This document shows, in pieces, positions 38,701 to 51,000 of a stretch of DNA of 57,059 nt. The position numbers were made by a program, and so were the translations under genes. The first letter of the stretch is position 1. Each line of letters begins with the position of its first letter. Below the pieces are notes generated by a model that was not told the DNA's origin, did not search any database, and worked only from the letters and a program-made list of their open reading frames with translations. The stretch comes from Mnemiopsis leidyi (taxonomy: Eukaryota > Ctenophora > Tentaculata > Lobata > Bolinopsidae). The stretch covers positions 239,474-296,532 of the forward strand of contig JH156231.1 of the NCBI GenBank assembly GCA_000226015.1, given 5' to 3'.

Positions 38701-41055
38701 ATTTGTATCTGATTTACAACCTGCTATGTGAGTTGCCGAGCTCGCTGAGATTCTTGCTTCTCAGGCCTGGCATGTCTGTCTGTAAAACCAATTAGTGGAA
38801 AATAATTTGGCTGCCCTTTTTAAATTTAGTTTCCATGGAACGTTCTGACACAGTCTCGGTGGACCAGTCTGTTGTGGCAGGTCCCACCCGAGAAGTGTAT
38901 TTTCGACATTGGGCGGCTGCCGCTGTGAAAAATAAGCCCTAAAGTGCGATTTGAACACGGCAGACTGTGCTAGGCTATTTTTGTCGGACTTTTTTATTGA
39001 CAAAGTTCCATCATCACTCCTCAGGAGTTATATGTGATCGTCATTTTCACGACTATGTATTCTCAGAGAAAGTGCCAATGCGGTTTTTGTTGAGCTTGAA
39101 CTGGTTTTTTTGTAGTTATTTATCGAGCTTGCTCAGAACCTCCGACCTTATTGTCCATGGTTCGTCGTGTAATTGTACCCGACAAAACGTAGTTTGTACG
39201 TGATGCCTATGTTGGAAAGATGAAAATGCAATGAATTTTGCGTTGAACACTTTTAGAATTCCTTGAAGACAATATCGATATCCCTCAAATCACGATCATG
39301 CATCATCAAGAATGAAACTCTTGGTGCACTATTTCCCTTATAAGTCAAAGCAAGGTTTTCCACACATGCGGCATTTTGCTCGTATATTGATTAGTGATAA
39401 CATCAAATCAGGAAAATATGAATTTTTTATCGTACGAGTTGAGACTTAACAGTGTTGTGGAATTGCGATGTCGAACAGTTTACAATTTATGTTGCGTAGA
39501 CGAAGTAATTGTGGGAAACGGTTGAGTGATCTCTTAGAAATAGGCGACCTGAGTGACTGAGGCTGCACAGCCAAACAATTGATTTCACAAAAAGCTAACC
39601 AATAGAAGAAACCAAATGATTTAACTGTTAACCGTCATGGTTTTATGTGCCATTGTGATAGGATAACTTGTTGCATTTTAACTCCTTTGAAATTGAAAAT
39701 AGTTTTGTCACTCTTTTGTTCTGACCTCAGTACATCAATAGATAGATCGAGTTCTTTTCAACCATGGCCATGCTACGTTTATTTAGCGAATCAGCGCGCA
39801 TCACTTTCAAGTTTTTGTCTCCGCAGCTATTTGCCAATTCTAGAAGTTTTCGGATTTTTTGTGAGGGTGACATGATGCTTCGAAAATCTTTACTGTCGAT
39901 GTCATTTAGGCAAATTGGCACTTATCAATACAGCTAGATGAACCCTTGGAGTAATGTGCATGCTGAATAACTTGGTCTTGGTTCATTTCTGAGTTAACGA
40001 TTGGAGATAGCAATTATACGAAGAATTAGCTTAACTAATGGATTTGGTCTAAGAATGAAGAGGGGCAGCAGTGTCTTTGTCCTTGAAAAGAGTCGCCTGT
40101 TTGAAAGAACAACAGTCAGCCGTGGCCAGGCGGTAGCCAATTAATTCATCTAGGTTGCACATATTAGTACAAAATTTAATAAATATTATTAATTATACAA
40201 CTGAGTTAGAGCAATAGTGCAGGTTTTCTTCCCTCATTATTATAGTTAACGTCCCTCTTTCTCTCTCACATTATAGTATTATACCTTGGATTAACTTGGG
40301 CAGAAGGAAGCGGGCTTTAAACAATTATGGTCAACTCCTTTTAGGTGGTCAGTTTAATTAAGCAAGTTTGTATGAATGTGTATTTCTTTCCTCCAAACCT
40401 AGCTCTGTAGTCAGCTCTCTACATTTTTCTCTCTCTTGCCTCTTCTACAGCCCTATTGTTTGCCGCTGACTATATTATTGACTAAAACAGTTCCTCTGAT
40501 CCCCTCCTTTGGTGGGTTATCCCTGTTTAAACCATTACAATATGCACTCGAAGGCTATTCCCGCTTGTTTGACCAAAGAAGTCGGTTATTGGATGTCTCC
40601 GGTAAGGCAGTGGTACTGTTCTTGCTTCTGTCTAAGTAGCACACTTATGTTGGATTACAGCGAAGTTACAGTGGTCGCAGAAGACAGATTAACAAAACTA
40701 ATACAAGCATGTTACTCGACAGATGTGGTCTACTTGGGGTTTCTTCTATCCGGTATCAGACGGTTAAGGGGCGACTCCCTAGACGTTTATATCAAATATT
40801 TGCAGTCTGGAGATCCGATTCTGTTCTGATTCAGATACAGCGGGCACCTTTCTATTGATTTCGGGTATTTGAGTATCTTACCATTTGTGTAATTCATTCG
40901 TGTGTGGGAATCGTGCACCAGACTGATATACGCTATTTATCATCTCAACTCAGACTCTTAATACGCTATACTCGTCGCTCTAATCTCTACCGCTTTTTGA
41001 TGCGGACCCTTTGGTTTTAGCGTAAGTAGGATCAATGTATTTTCACTTAACAACA

Positions 41056-41065
41056 NNNNNNNNNN
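41056..41065. other. assembly gap (10 N)
   Basis: Ten undetermined bases. The real size of the missing piece is unknown, and a further exon could be hidden in it. Confidence 0.99.
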
Positions 41066-44000
41066 TTCGACGTTTAGACGCACATTACACGGCCGGCAAG
41101 CAGTGCATATTACCGTATTGTTTTGTTAAAAGTGAAGCACTGCTCGAGCCACCCTCCTCGCGAACAGTGTCGAAAGTGAGACACATTAACATCTCCGTCA
41201 AGTTGGTTTCAGTTTCAAGTGCAGTGAGTGTTCCTCCGTCTGTCCGCCCTCCTGAACCCTTCACCCGACCCAGATCGGTGCTGAGTGAGGGTTTTCCATC
41301 CCACCCCCGTAGGATGGTGTCCTTTCTTTGTTTTAGTCCTCGGACACTTTTACCAAGTAGTAGCAGGTGGCTTTTCTGTGTATCTTATCATGCTTTTACA
41401 GTTACTATTCGACTAGACTCGTGCTTTTCACCGTTCTCTTACTATCTGAGTTGAGTCCTTGTTAGCCTGGTTATCAGAGTCTCAATAGTTTTTCTGGATT
41501 TGTTCGGTCTGAATTGTTATCCACTCCTGCGTTATTTTGACTTCAATCGTCCCTTTCATCTCAACAAGTCACATGTTCGATCGTTTTAAGTAGGGTTAAA
41601 AATTACAAGAATTGCATATGCAGCCACCTACTTGAGACACTTTTATTCAACCGAACGTCAAAATATAAAGAAAGTGCTGGAAAGCCAGGAGATCAAGTTG
41701 TGCTATACACAATTTTTCCATCAAAATGAGAACGAATGGGGTGAATTCTTTCCTTTACACTTAGCAGTTGGTCGCTCGTAGCTCAAGCTGCGATTCGGCA
41801 AAATCTCTTCGACTGGTCGCAAGCTGCCGGCAAATTAGGTCTCATAGCGCGTACCTTTCACATTCGGCTGGTTTAATTCTTATACTGCTTTAATTACCCA
41901 TATTATTTTATTTTATGTCATAAATCTCGGAGAATGTACGCATGTTATACAGTTGTCTTGTTAACCTCGTTCGTTGCACACAATGCCTCGCGATTATGAG
42001 GACTTGCCTCGGTTTTGATTGGTACCAGTGAGCCTGCGACAAATACCATCCCTTTTAAATAAACACACCACGTATAGTACACTTTCTGCAACCATTTCCA
42101 TGCTTAATTGATCTTGAAAATCAAAACCAACCCTTGCCTGCAGCCTGATATTTCCAAACACCTGCTGAAAACATCAGGCACCCTAAGCACCATCTTATCT
42201 TAAAGAGATGCACTTTACCTCGAACAGCTGAAATGAAAGGAATTGCCGAACATTGAATATATATATATCGGTTCAACTAATAGATAGCTTTGCGTCATCT
42301 CTCATGACGCGCGCACACACATATTATGTTGTAGTGTGAGTGCAAGTTATTGCCTTGTATAACTATCAGAGCGGAGATTTCTAATTCGTGACGTCACCGC
42401 CTGCTTTATGTTCTCTTTGCTGTGAGCCGACGCCCATTACTTCGCGCGAAAATAATTCTCTGTAGGTCTGCTCGGAAGGAGTCACTGTGGGGCTCGGGGA
42501 AATGATCTCGGCTGTTCACTTGTCCCGTACAATTTACCTTAAATTGGCAATACCGGAAAACCGAGGGTTAGTAAATAGCAATAACCGCATGATTTATGTC
42601 TGACATTCTGTAGGCAGCAGCCAAATTGTAATTCGGTGCAATAAAAAACAATAATAAGTTAATTAGCAATTACCAAGATTAAGCTGTAAACTTTAATTAC
42701 AATTGTTAGCCATGTCTAGCAGGTAATGCTGCTTACCTTACCTGCACAGTGATGTGCTCTATCCGAGGGTGGGCCGCGCTGGCCGCCCAGTTTTACAGTT
42801 TTAGGGGTTCTTAGTTCTCATATCGCTCTAAAGTCGAGTTTTCTGCACCTCCTGTATCTGACGTCCTGAATTTCCAGATATTTTGTTTCTACTGTCTGGT
42901 GCTTTCAGCAATCTTCATCCCATATCCGTCTTTTCTATCAGAAGTGAAAATGTGTGAGATTATTTGAATCTATGATAGGGTAAGATGGATAGATAGATGG
43001 TGGTCGATTTGGATCGTTTATGTGGGATGGTGTTGTTGGAGACTAGTAACCGGGCAGTGTGGACACCTGGCTAGAAAGTGGCTCAATTAAATCATTGAGT
43101 TTACACAGCTCGCACCAACAATTTTATTCGAGACGACAGGATAATGCAAAGCTTTTCGTATGGCACAAACTTGACTCTATTTTCTCAGCTGGCTGATGTG
43201 GCAATACGGCTGTGATTTCCCTCCCTCCCTCCAGCCTCCCCCAGACAAACCATGCTCATCAGGATTTATTACGGTCGATTATTCCGGCGGTAATTTTCCT
43301 CCCTACGAAGGGATATGGTATTATGTGATTGTCTCGTTAAAGAGTCCTCCGTAAGTGATGCTATTGTTGAAGTGGCGTTATCACAACACACATGCTTCTT
43401 CCGACACACTACCTTTTTGGTAATGGCAATCAGACTGGCCTATTCCCCCAACTCTGGAATGGTATGGACACTTTTTTAAATTCTCCATTTTCTTCGCGAG
43501 TCGGAATTTCCCAGACAGTGTCAATGTGGATGTAAGAATCATTGACACGTATTTTCTGCTAAGAACCTTGCTTAGAACGCTTTTTGCCGTCTTCCTTAAC
43601 GACTTGTTAGCTAGCTCCCGGACATTTTGGTCGTATATTATTTTTTGGATGTCGGCTCTACAAGAGATCGTTTTTACCCCTTATATAATACTCAGCAAAC
43701 AATATTCTAATATTGTGAGCAGGACGCCAACTTATTGCAGAACTATCTATCGTATAAGAAATAGTAGCCGTGTGTTCTCTCTTTTGGAGTGACTTTGTTC
43801 GTTCATTGTTCACTACCGTACTAGAAAATTAGAGCACATCACTGTTCCTCATTGTTCCAGCATAATGAGGTACTCCACAATTTGGTATAACAATAATGAT
43901 AATGTACCTGGCCTACTGTAGTATTGTGGGACTCTGGAAGATTTTCTACAGTCTCATAATTATTTTCTCGTTTCATTTTTCATGAATTAGCGGAACCAAC

Positions 44001-44895
44001 TGGACTAAGCCAGAGTTAAACAGCAAATATTCATAAGTAGTATAGTAGTATATTTAGTAGTAGCATAGTGGTAGTATAGTGTGCTATCAATGTTGACTGT
44101 AGCATATACTTCCTTCTTAATGGAAGCTTACTCCAGAACTTAAACAGTAGGTTTTTTGACTACTTCCCGAACTTTTCTCGGTCTTTGTATTTTGTTTGGT
44201 TGACTACTCATGTAAAACTAATAATGAAGTAGCCGAAAATCCTTTATAGGTTTAGATTCTAGCATGTATCACCGATTTTGTTTAGACACTAACACATTTG
44301 TCTCTTTTCCTTCCCTCCCTTCCGTAAATTTAAAACGTGGACCTGACTGTCGCGCGAATATCGATTCATACCGAAATGCCCTAACTATCGGTATACCCTG
44401 TTCTCCTGGTATCGATTATCTGTTCGTACTTCGTCATGATGTCTACCTGGAAACGTGGGGGTAACCTAGCAACCGTCTCGGTAAACATGAACTCTGTTGT
44501 TGGTGCTGTTAGAGCCCACATAACCTCACATAACATGTGCTTGCTATACTTTAATGAAATGCTCTAAGTTTATCCCGTACTGCCCAGTGTATTACTCTTC
44601 TTGGTGTATCCGACACAACTTTACCCTTAGTTAGGACGTGGTAAAACACAGAAGCTTGGTGGTTCTACTTTGTACTTGTTCGTCCCACTTTCGTCGTCTG
44701 ACCTTGTCTGGTTCATCCTTATCTGTAGATTCGATATTCTAAAATAAACGTGCACGCTGGGCGGCGCGTACAAGCTAAACAATCGTTAATTGCCCCGCCT
44801 AACCCCAGCGTTGCTACATGTAACAAAGATTCCAGATACGCCCGCTCACCCTCTCTACCGATGCTAGCTTAATGTCATGAGATTATCCTGCGTTC

Positions 44896-45024
44896 ATGTC
44901 AAAGTTTCTGTCTGGCGCCGCTTTTCGATCGGGCTCACGCAAACAACGCCGTAATCTCGATGCCTGCAAAAAGCAACCAGAGATTACCCAAGCTATTGGA
45001 TTCAGAGATGACGACTCTCCGAAG
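44896..45024 (+). CDS. alternative first coding exon E of the Nav2 gene, proximal (43 aa)
   Basis: ATG at 44896 begins [19 protein letters not shown] and the frame ends GFRDDDSPK at a donor (aag|gtacca) in phase 0, 401 bases before the acceptor of exon 2, whose first codon ACC reads on in frame. An in-frame TGA at 44878-44880 fixes this as an initiating exon. The start has T at -3, a weak context, and short upstream ATGs at 44861, 44872 and 44877 precede it. Nav1 channels carry about 90 residues in the corresponding first coding exon, so this cytoplasmic N-terminus is about half that length. Being nearest to the body, it is the most likely default start. Confidence 0.75.
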
Positions 45025-48000
45025 GTACCAGAGTGACCGTGTGATGGATGTAGTTGATGTTGTACTGTTTTTGTAACACACGCGTGATATTTTTTATCAA
45101 TTTATCTCTTCCCAATTAATAGTGATACATCGAAACTGCTCGTATGTTGCGTAGCGCGATCCTTTTTTCGGACAGAAAAATATCTGCGCTAATCTTGTTC
45201 TACCGAACAGCGTTGAAATTTTAATTGTTTCAAATGAGATTTGAAATTCGAACTTTAAATGTCAAACACCAACTCCAAAGCAATCAAATCAATTTGAAAT
45301 TGATTAGGCTTCTCAAATGTTTACAATTGTACGTCGAGGTTTTATTACTTCCTCAATTAATGCCATCCAGGCACTACAAAAAGCGATACATTTTTCATAT
45401 CTCTAACCCGTTTATTTTATTTCAGACCTTCAGTCTTGTCAACAAACGTATGGGAAAGAAAGTTTTCTTCCGGTTCAGCAAAGAAAAATCCCTCTTCTTT
45501 CTCTCCTATACAAATCCTATCAGACGGTTTTGTATTCGTCTCATATGTACTCAGTGGTTCGATCATTTCATCATCGCGGTTATTCTTATCAACTGCGTCC
45601 TCCTTGCGGCTGATGAAGAACAAATTTATGTTGAGTAAGTGACTGCCAATCGCCTTAAATACAAGTGCTTACGTGAATGTTGAAGATTGAATTTCACTTG
45701 CTTTAAAATACTAAAATAGTTATGAATTTTGAATTCTGTTCTTTGCTGTTGTTTTTTTCGAGGAATCCACTAAATTAATGCCCGTTTCAGGTACGCCTTT
45801 GCGGTAATTTATACGATAGAAATGCTCCTCAAGGTTTTCGCCAGAGGATTTGTGTTCCATAAACATGCGTATTTAAGGGATCCATGGAATCGGCTCGATT
45901 TTGTGGTAGTGTTATTCGGGTAAGAGAATGATTAAAATTTGTAAAATTGCGATATTGCATTTTGTTGAACTTTGAATTAAATAATTAGAAAATTTAACAA
46001 AAGCTGGTCAATATACGAAATACAATTCGTACCATTTTTTTAGCTCTTTGATTGAGAAGTCTTAACTGTAACATAGCATTGTTGACTGATATACTTTCTA
46101 ACCTAAGATCACTTCAGATACCTAACATTGGTGGAAGAATTAAAAAATTTGTCGTTTATAAAAGCGTTAAGGGTTCTCAGATCATTACGGACGATAACGG
46201 TAGTTCCGGGTAAGTTGGATTTATCTTTTTTTACAAGCGAGGGACGCTGCCCACAGTGTTGTACTCGGATCAGCTCTTTAGATAAGTTTTGTTTTGTCCT
46301 CTTAATTTCCTAATTAATATTAATAAGTGCTCTTTTCTACTGCTTTATGTGTGTTTTTGTTCAAGTTAGTCTGTATTCAGTCTTTCTCAAATTTAGGCGA
46401 AATTCAAGATTTTTGACACTTTGTCTTCTCAGGTTTGCGGATAATGGTAAACTCGCTGCTAAAGTCCCTGAAGAACCTTTCCGACGTTATGTTGCTGACA
46501 CTGTTTTTCCTGGCGGTCTTTGCAATTATTGGGCTGCAGCTATTTATGGGGCAGCTCAAGTACCGTTGCATTACAAAACCAGAGGAAGATTCAGAGCATA
46601 TGGTATGGTGGGGTAAAACATCAAAAGAACTTGTTGGTATGGACAAAGACATACTGGCATTTCGGAAAGAATATTTAAATGATGACTCCCACTGGCAAGA
46701 GGACTCAGAAGATCCAATCATATGTGCTCCACCCAAAACTCCGTAAGAAATAGTTGTATAACGCGCTAGTTTTGTATTAATTAGTATCCCATTCTATTTA
46801 ACGGTACTTGAATCAAAGTCGTTGGACCAGAATTTAGGAAATTTTCTTTATTTGCCCGTTTTCATTCAAGAATTTCAGGGGAACACGTCAGTGTCCAGCT
46901 CCACATGCATGCTTGCAAACAGACATCAATCCAAACGACGGCTATACGAGTTTCGACAACTTTGGTTTTGCCATGCTCACATGTGCTCAGCTGATCACAC
47001 TTGACTTTTGGGAAGACGTGTACGGAAAGGTTTGTACTTTTTAAAAAGCGGTATTTTTCTTCTTATTGGTCAACCTCTGACGCATGATGCGAAAACCTGT
47101 GGGTCTTGCCCACAAAAACCGGCTCTTATAGGCCAAGATATTGATTTGCACAGTTTCAATTTGAATTTGATGAATTTTATTTGCGATCAACAGTAGCATT
47201 TCTTGTCTGGCTTAACTGATTTGAAATTACAGTAATTCGTAAGTATACGTCAGCTACTTTAAAATAGAACTGATATCGAAATTGAAAACTTATTTTTTAA
47301 CGATGAATAGAAGGATGATTCTCATGAAGATGCTCTAATTTTGAAAAACTAACTTTTGTTCAACTTGAAATCCTAACCAAATTCAAGAGGCTAGTGATGT
47401 GTCGAATACTCATTGTTACTTGCTTGTGGTTTAGTTTGAGGTTTATTAGATATCATGCACCGTACAATTACATCTAATAGTTACCATTCATGAAAAGAAT
47501 AATTTTCATGGATTGCTATCACGTGAATCGAATAAATAGCTCTTAATAATTCGTCATTGCAAAAATATTTTCATTACAAATAACTCGGTCAAGTATGAAC
47601 ACTAACGGGAAAACCTAAATTTTCAGGTTTTGGGTTCAAGTGGAGCGTATTACATCATCTACTTCCTCTTCATTATCTTCTTCGGATCGTTCTACCTGAT
47701 AAACTTGGTTCTAGCGGTTGTCGCCATATCGTATGAGCAGGAAGTCTTATCTCCACAGGAGGAAAAGGTAATTGTCAGTCTAAGAAAAGTACTACATGCT
47801 AATTTTATAAAATTGTGTTCCGAAAACATGTTATTGGCAGTCAACTGCACTCCTTTGATAGACGTAGACATAACGGAACCTTATCCACTAAGATTACTCC
47901 CACAAAACTATTTGACATGACACAACGATTCTGCAGTCTGGTTTGCCCAAGTTGGACGACGATGGTGACGAATGTAGTTTTGTGGAGGAGGACGAATATG

Positions 48001-51000
48001 ATCCGGTGGACGGGGAGAACCACGACCAGAATCACCACGAGGACGGTGACGTGGGCCTCCGACCTAAACAACCCGAACCTCGCGGATTTTTCGGTGCCAT
48101 GAAGTCCTGCTGCTGCTGTACCAGTGAACCTCTGCAAAGTTCTACACATGGCATGGATCCAGAAAACGGGACCATGGCTCTCAACCTCACCCCTTCCAAG
48201 GAAACATGCTGTGATAAGTTTATTGATGTCTGGACATGGTTCAGGAGCCACATCAAGAGTTTCATCTACAGTTTCTGGTTCGAAAATGGCATCATGATGT
48301 GTATCGTAATCAACACCCTCTGTCTGGCTCTTGATTCTCCAAACATAAGTGACGAGCTTGATGGTGTTCTCTCCAAAGTTAACGACGTAAGTTGAATCAG
48401 ATAACTTGGTGCGCGAAAGCACGTCCTTTTTAGAGATCGCATATCTTTTACTTTTAGTGCCTATCACAAAGATTTGATCATTTGTCATTTTCATTACCAT
48501 TATAAGATCTATTGCGCTATATATTGTTACAAAGAGGTGCTTTACAGTTATCAAAATATATATATAATTTCATTACAGTGCTTAACCTGGATCTTTACCA
48601 CTGAATTGGTGATAAAGTTGGTTGGACTGCTTCCCACAGAATTTTGGAAAACCAAATGGAACATCTTCGATACCATCATTGTCGTTGTTTCACTGGTTGA
48701 ATTGCACCTCGACACTTCTACATCTTTCAACGTTTCCGGTCTTAGATCTCTAAGAGTGGTATGTGCCTATCAATTAAAAAAGTTTAGTTATTGTTTCTCA
48801 TTTAAAGTTTAAATTTCTTTTAGAACTAAGTATCTACTGTGGAAGGCAAATTGGTACCGTCATTTAGACTTCTTTTTTTACAATAAACTGTTTCAGCTTC
48901 GAGTATTCCGATTGGCAAAATCTTGGAGTACGATGAAGGCTCTAATTGATATCATTGCCGAATCAATATCAGGCTTGGTCTATTTGTCCATCATTTTGGG
49001 GGTCGTCATCTACACTTTATCGGTAATCGGAATGAACCTCTTCATTGATCCTTATAAGCAATACTACGATAACAAAACAGCGAATCCTGACAGTTATGGA
49101 ACTATGCCTCGTTGGAACTACAAAGACTTCTATCACTCGTTCATCTTGCTCTTTAGAATTCTCTGCGGTGAATGGATAGAACTGCTTTATGAAACACTAA
49201 ATGCAACGAAAGGGCAGCAATGGCCTGTTCTGTTCTATCTGGGTGCTCTGGTTCTGGGCAACTTCCTCGTACTTAATCTCTTCTTGGCGCTTTTACTCAA
49301 CGCTTTTGGAGAAGAATCCATCAAGGAGAAAAGTGGAGCTTCAGCTGATGTGGCTGAGGGAAGCGTGTCGCTCACAATAAAGATAAAAAACAAAATTTTC
49401 AACCTAAGGAAAAAGAAGCACAAGCTTGCCTCTGAAATACGAATGTCATCCCTGGCCTTGAGTCCAGCGGACCATATGAAGAGTCCGTGCAAACATCGCG
49501 GAAAACCAAATGGTAATCCGTCAGACGTGGAGGGAACTAACAACAATAATAACAACAAAGCTGAAAACGAGCACGATGGGGAAGACTGTAAGTAAAATCT
49601 GAGTCTAGATAGATCTCTTTCAAGATTATATAGATCTTTTCCAAGATTAGATCGATCTTTTCCAAGATAACCTTGAGTTTAATAGATTAATGTATGTTAA
49701 GTAACATCTGAATATTTAATAGATTAATGTATGTTAAGTAACATCTGAATATTTATGAGATATGTCGAGTATAGAGTTTAATAGATTAATGTATGTTAAG
49801 TAACATCTGAATATTTATCAGATATGTTAAGTAACATCTGAATATTTATCAGATATGTTAAGTAACATCTGAATATTTATCAGATATGTCGAGTATAGAC
49901 GAACATGAAGGTCATGACCGCTACAGCTGTGACGACTGCTGTCAGTGCTGCATGATCTGTTGCCGACCTTTCTGTGTGTGCTGCTCCAGGTTCCGTGCCG
50001 CCGTCAGACGGGTCGTCGAACATCGAGCCTTCGAGTGGACCATTCTCTTCCTTATTATGGCATCCAGTCTCACCCTTGCTTTTGAAGACATTACTTTGGA
50101 GAAGGCACCGGTCCGGAAACAGATCGTGGAGATCCTTAACTTGTTCTACGTCGTGGTCTTCACCATTGAGATGTGCCTAAAACTCTTTGCTTTTGGTGTG
50201 ATTACCTATTTCGAGTCTGCCTGGCACTGGATCGATTCCCTCGTCGTTGCAGTAAGTTTTTGATCTATATTTTTCGTACTGTGTTACACCTGTACAAAGG
50301 CTTTTACAGTTAGACTGGAGGGACTCCTGGAAGATTTTAGATCTTTTAACGGATACCCTCCTCTTTTAACCCTCAATCAAGGTTTTCCGGTCATTTGGCT
50401 GAGTCAGCCGAAGAAGATTGCATAGGCAAATGCCCTCTGTAGCGCACTGCTCTTCTATCCTCGTGCTGCTAGTCTTGTGAGTTGCTGGCTACATGGCTTA
50501 TTAATGCATTGTTCTCTTAATCTGAATTAAATCTATTTGCAGATATCCATCGTTAGTATAGTTGTAAAGAATGTTGGATATGGTGGTTTGAAAGCCATAA
50601 GAGCTCTCAGAGCCTTGAGACCCTTGAGGGCTATTTCACAGTGGGAGGGTATGAGGTTATCCGTCAACGCTCTTATTTCCTCCATTCCTTCCTTCGGCAA
50701 TGTCTCTCTGGTATGCCTGGTCCTTTGGCTTGTCTTCTGGTAAGTTTAAGGAGGTGAAGTTGAGAAATCATTAATCATTAATCAATTTATCCAATGAATT
50801 TGTGAAGTATTACGTAAATTAAGCTATTGGCGATTAATGGTTTTTTTGTCGTGTGATGGCAACTTCAAATTTTTCAGTATACTGGGCGTTCAATTCTTCG
50901 GAAACAAATTTTACAAGTGCTACAAAGACGATGACCCGTTGGAAAAGACAGAAGAAGCGTTCTTGGAGCACAACATCACTACGAAAAATGATTGTATTGC

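Larger units (their letters stand above)
31218..44895. other. long noncoding interval between first exons D and E
   Basis: No gene recognised. It holds an imperfect hairpin (33374-33425), a 34-bp tandem repeat (35619-35720), an assembly gap (41056-41065), GATA-like and AGT-like simple repeats (about 42984-43000 and 44036-44082) and CRE palindromes at 34177-34184 and 42389-42396. The frames at 34533-34946 and 41035-41454 show no domain; the second runs through the gap. Confidence 0.5.

Noticed and set aside
40542-40601. Possible extra first exon MHSKAIPACLTKEVGYWMSP with a good donor (ccg|gtaagg, phase 0)
   Set aside because: It fits the phase rule but is only 20 residues long, lacks the basic and acidic pattern, and has no upstream acceptor or stop that would define it. 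RNA junction reads to 45426 would revive it.
41035-41454. 139-codon open frame
   Set aside because: It runs across the ten-base assembly gap and has no recognisable domain.
47841-48554. 237-codon open frame on the minus strand
   Set aside because: It lies opposite exon 8 of the channel, crosses introns and has no recognisable domain; it is a shadow of the real exon.
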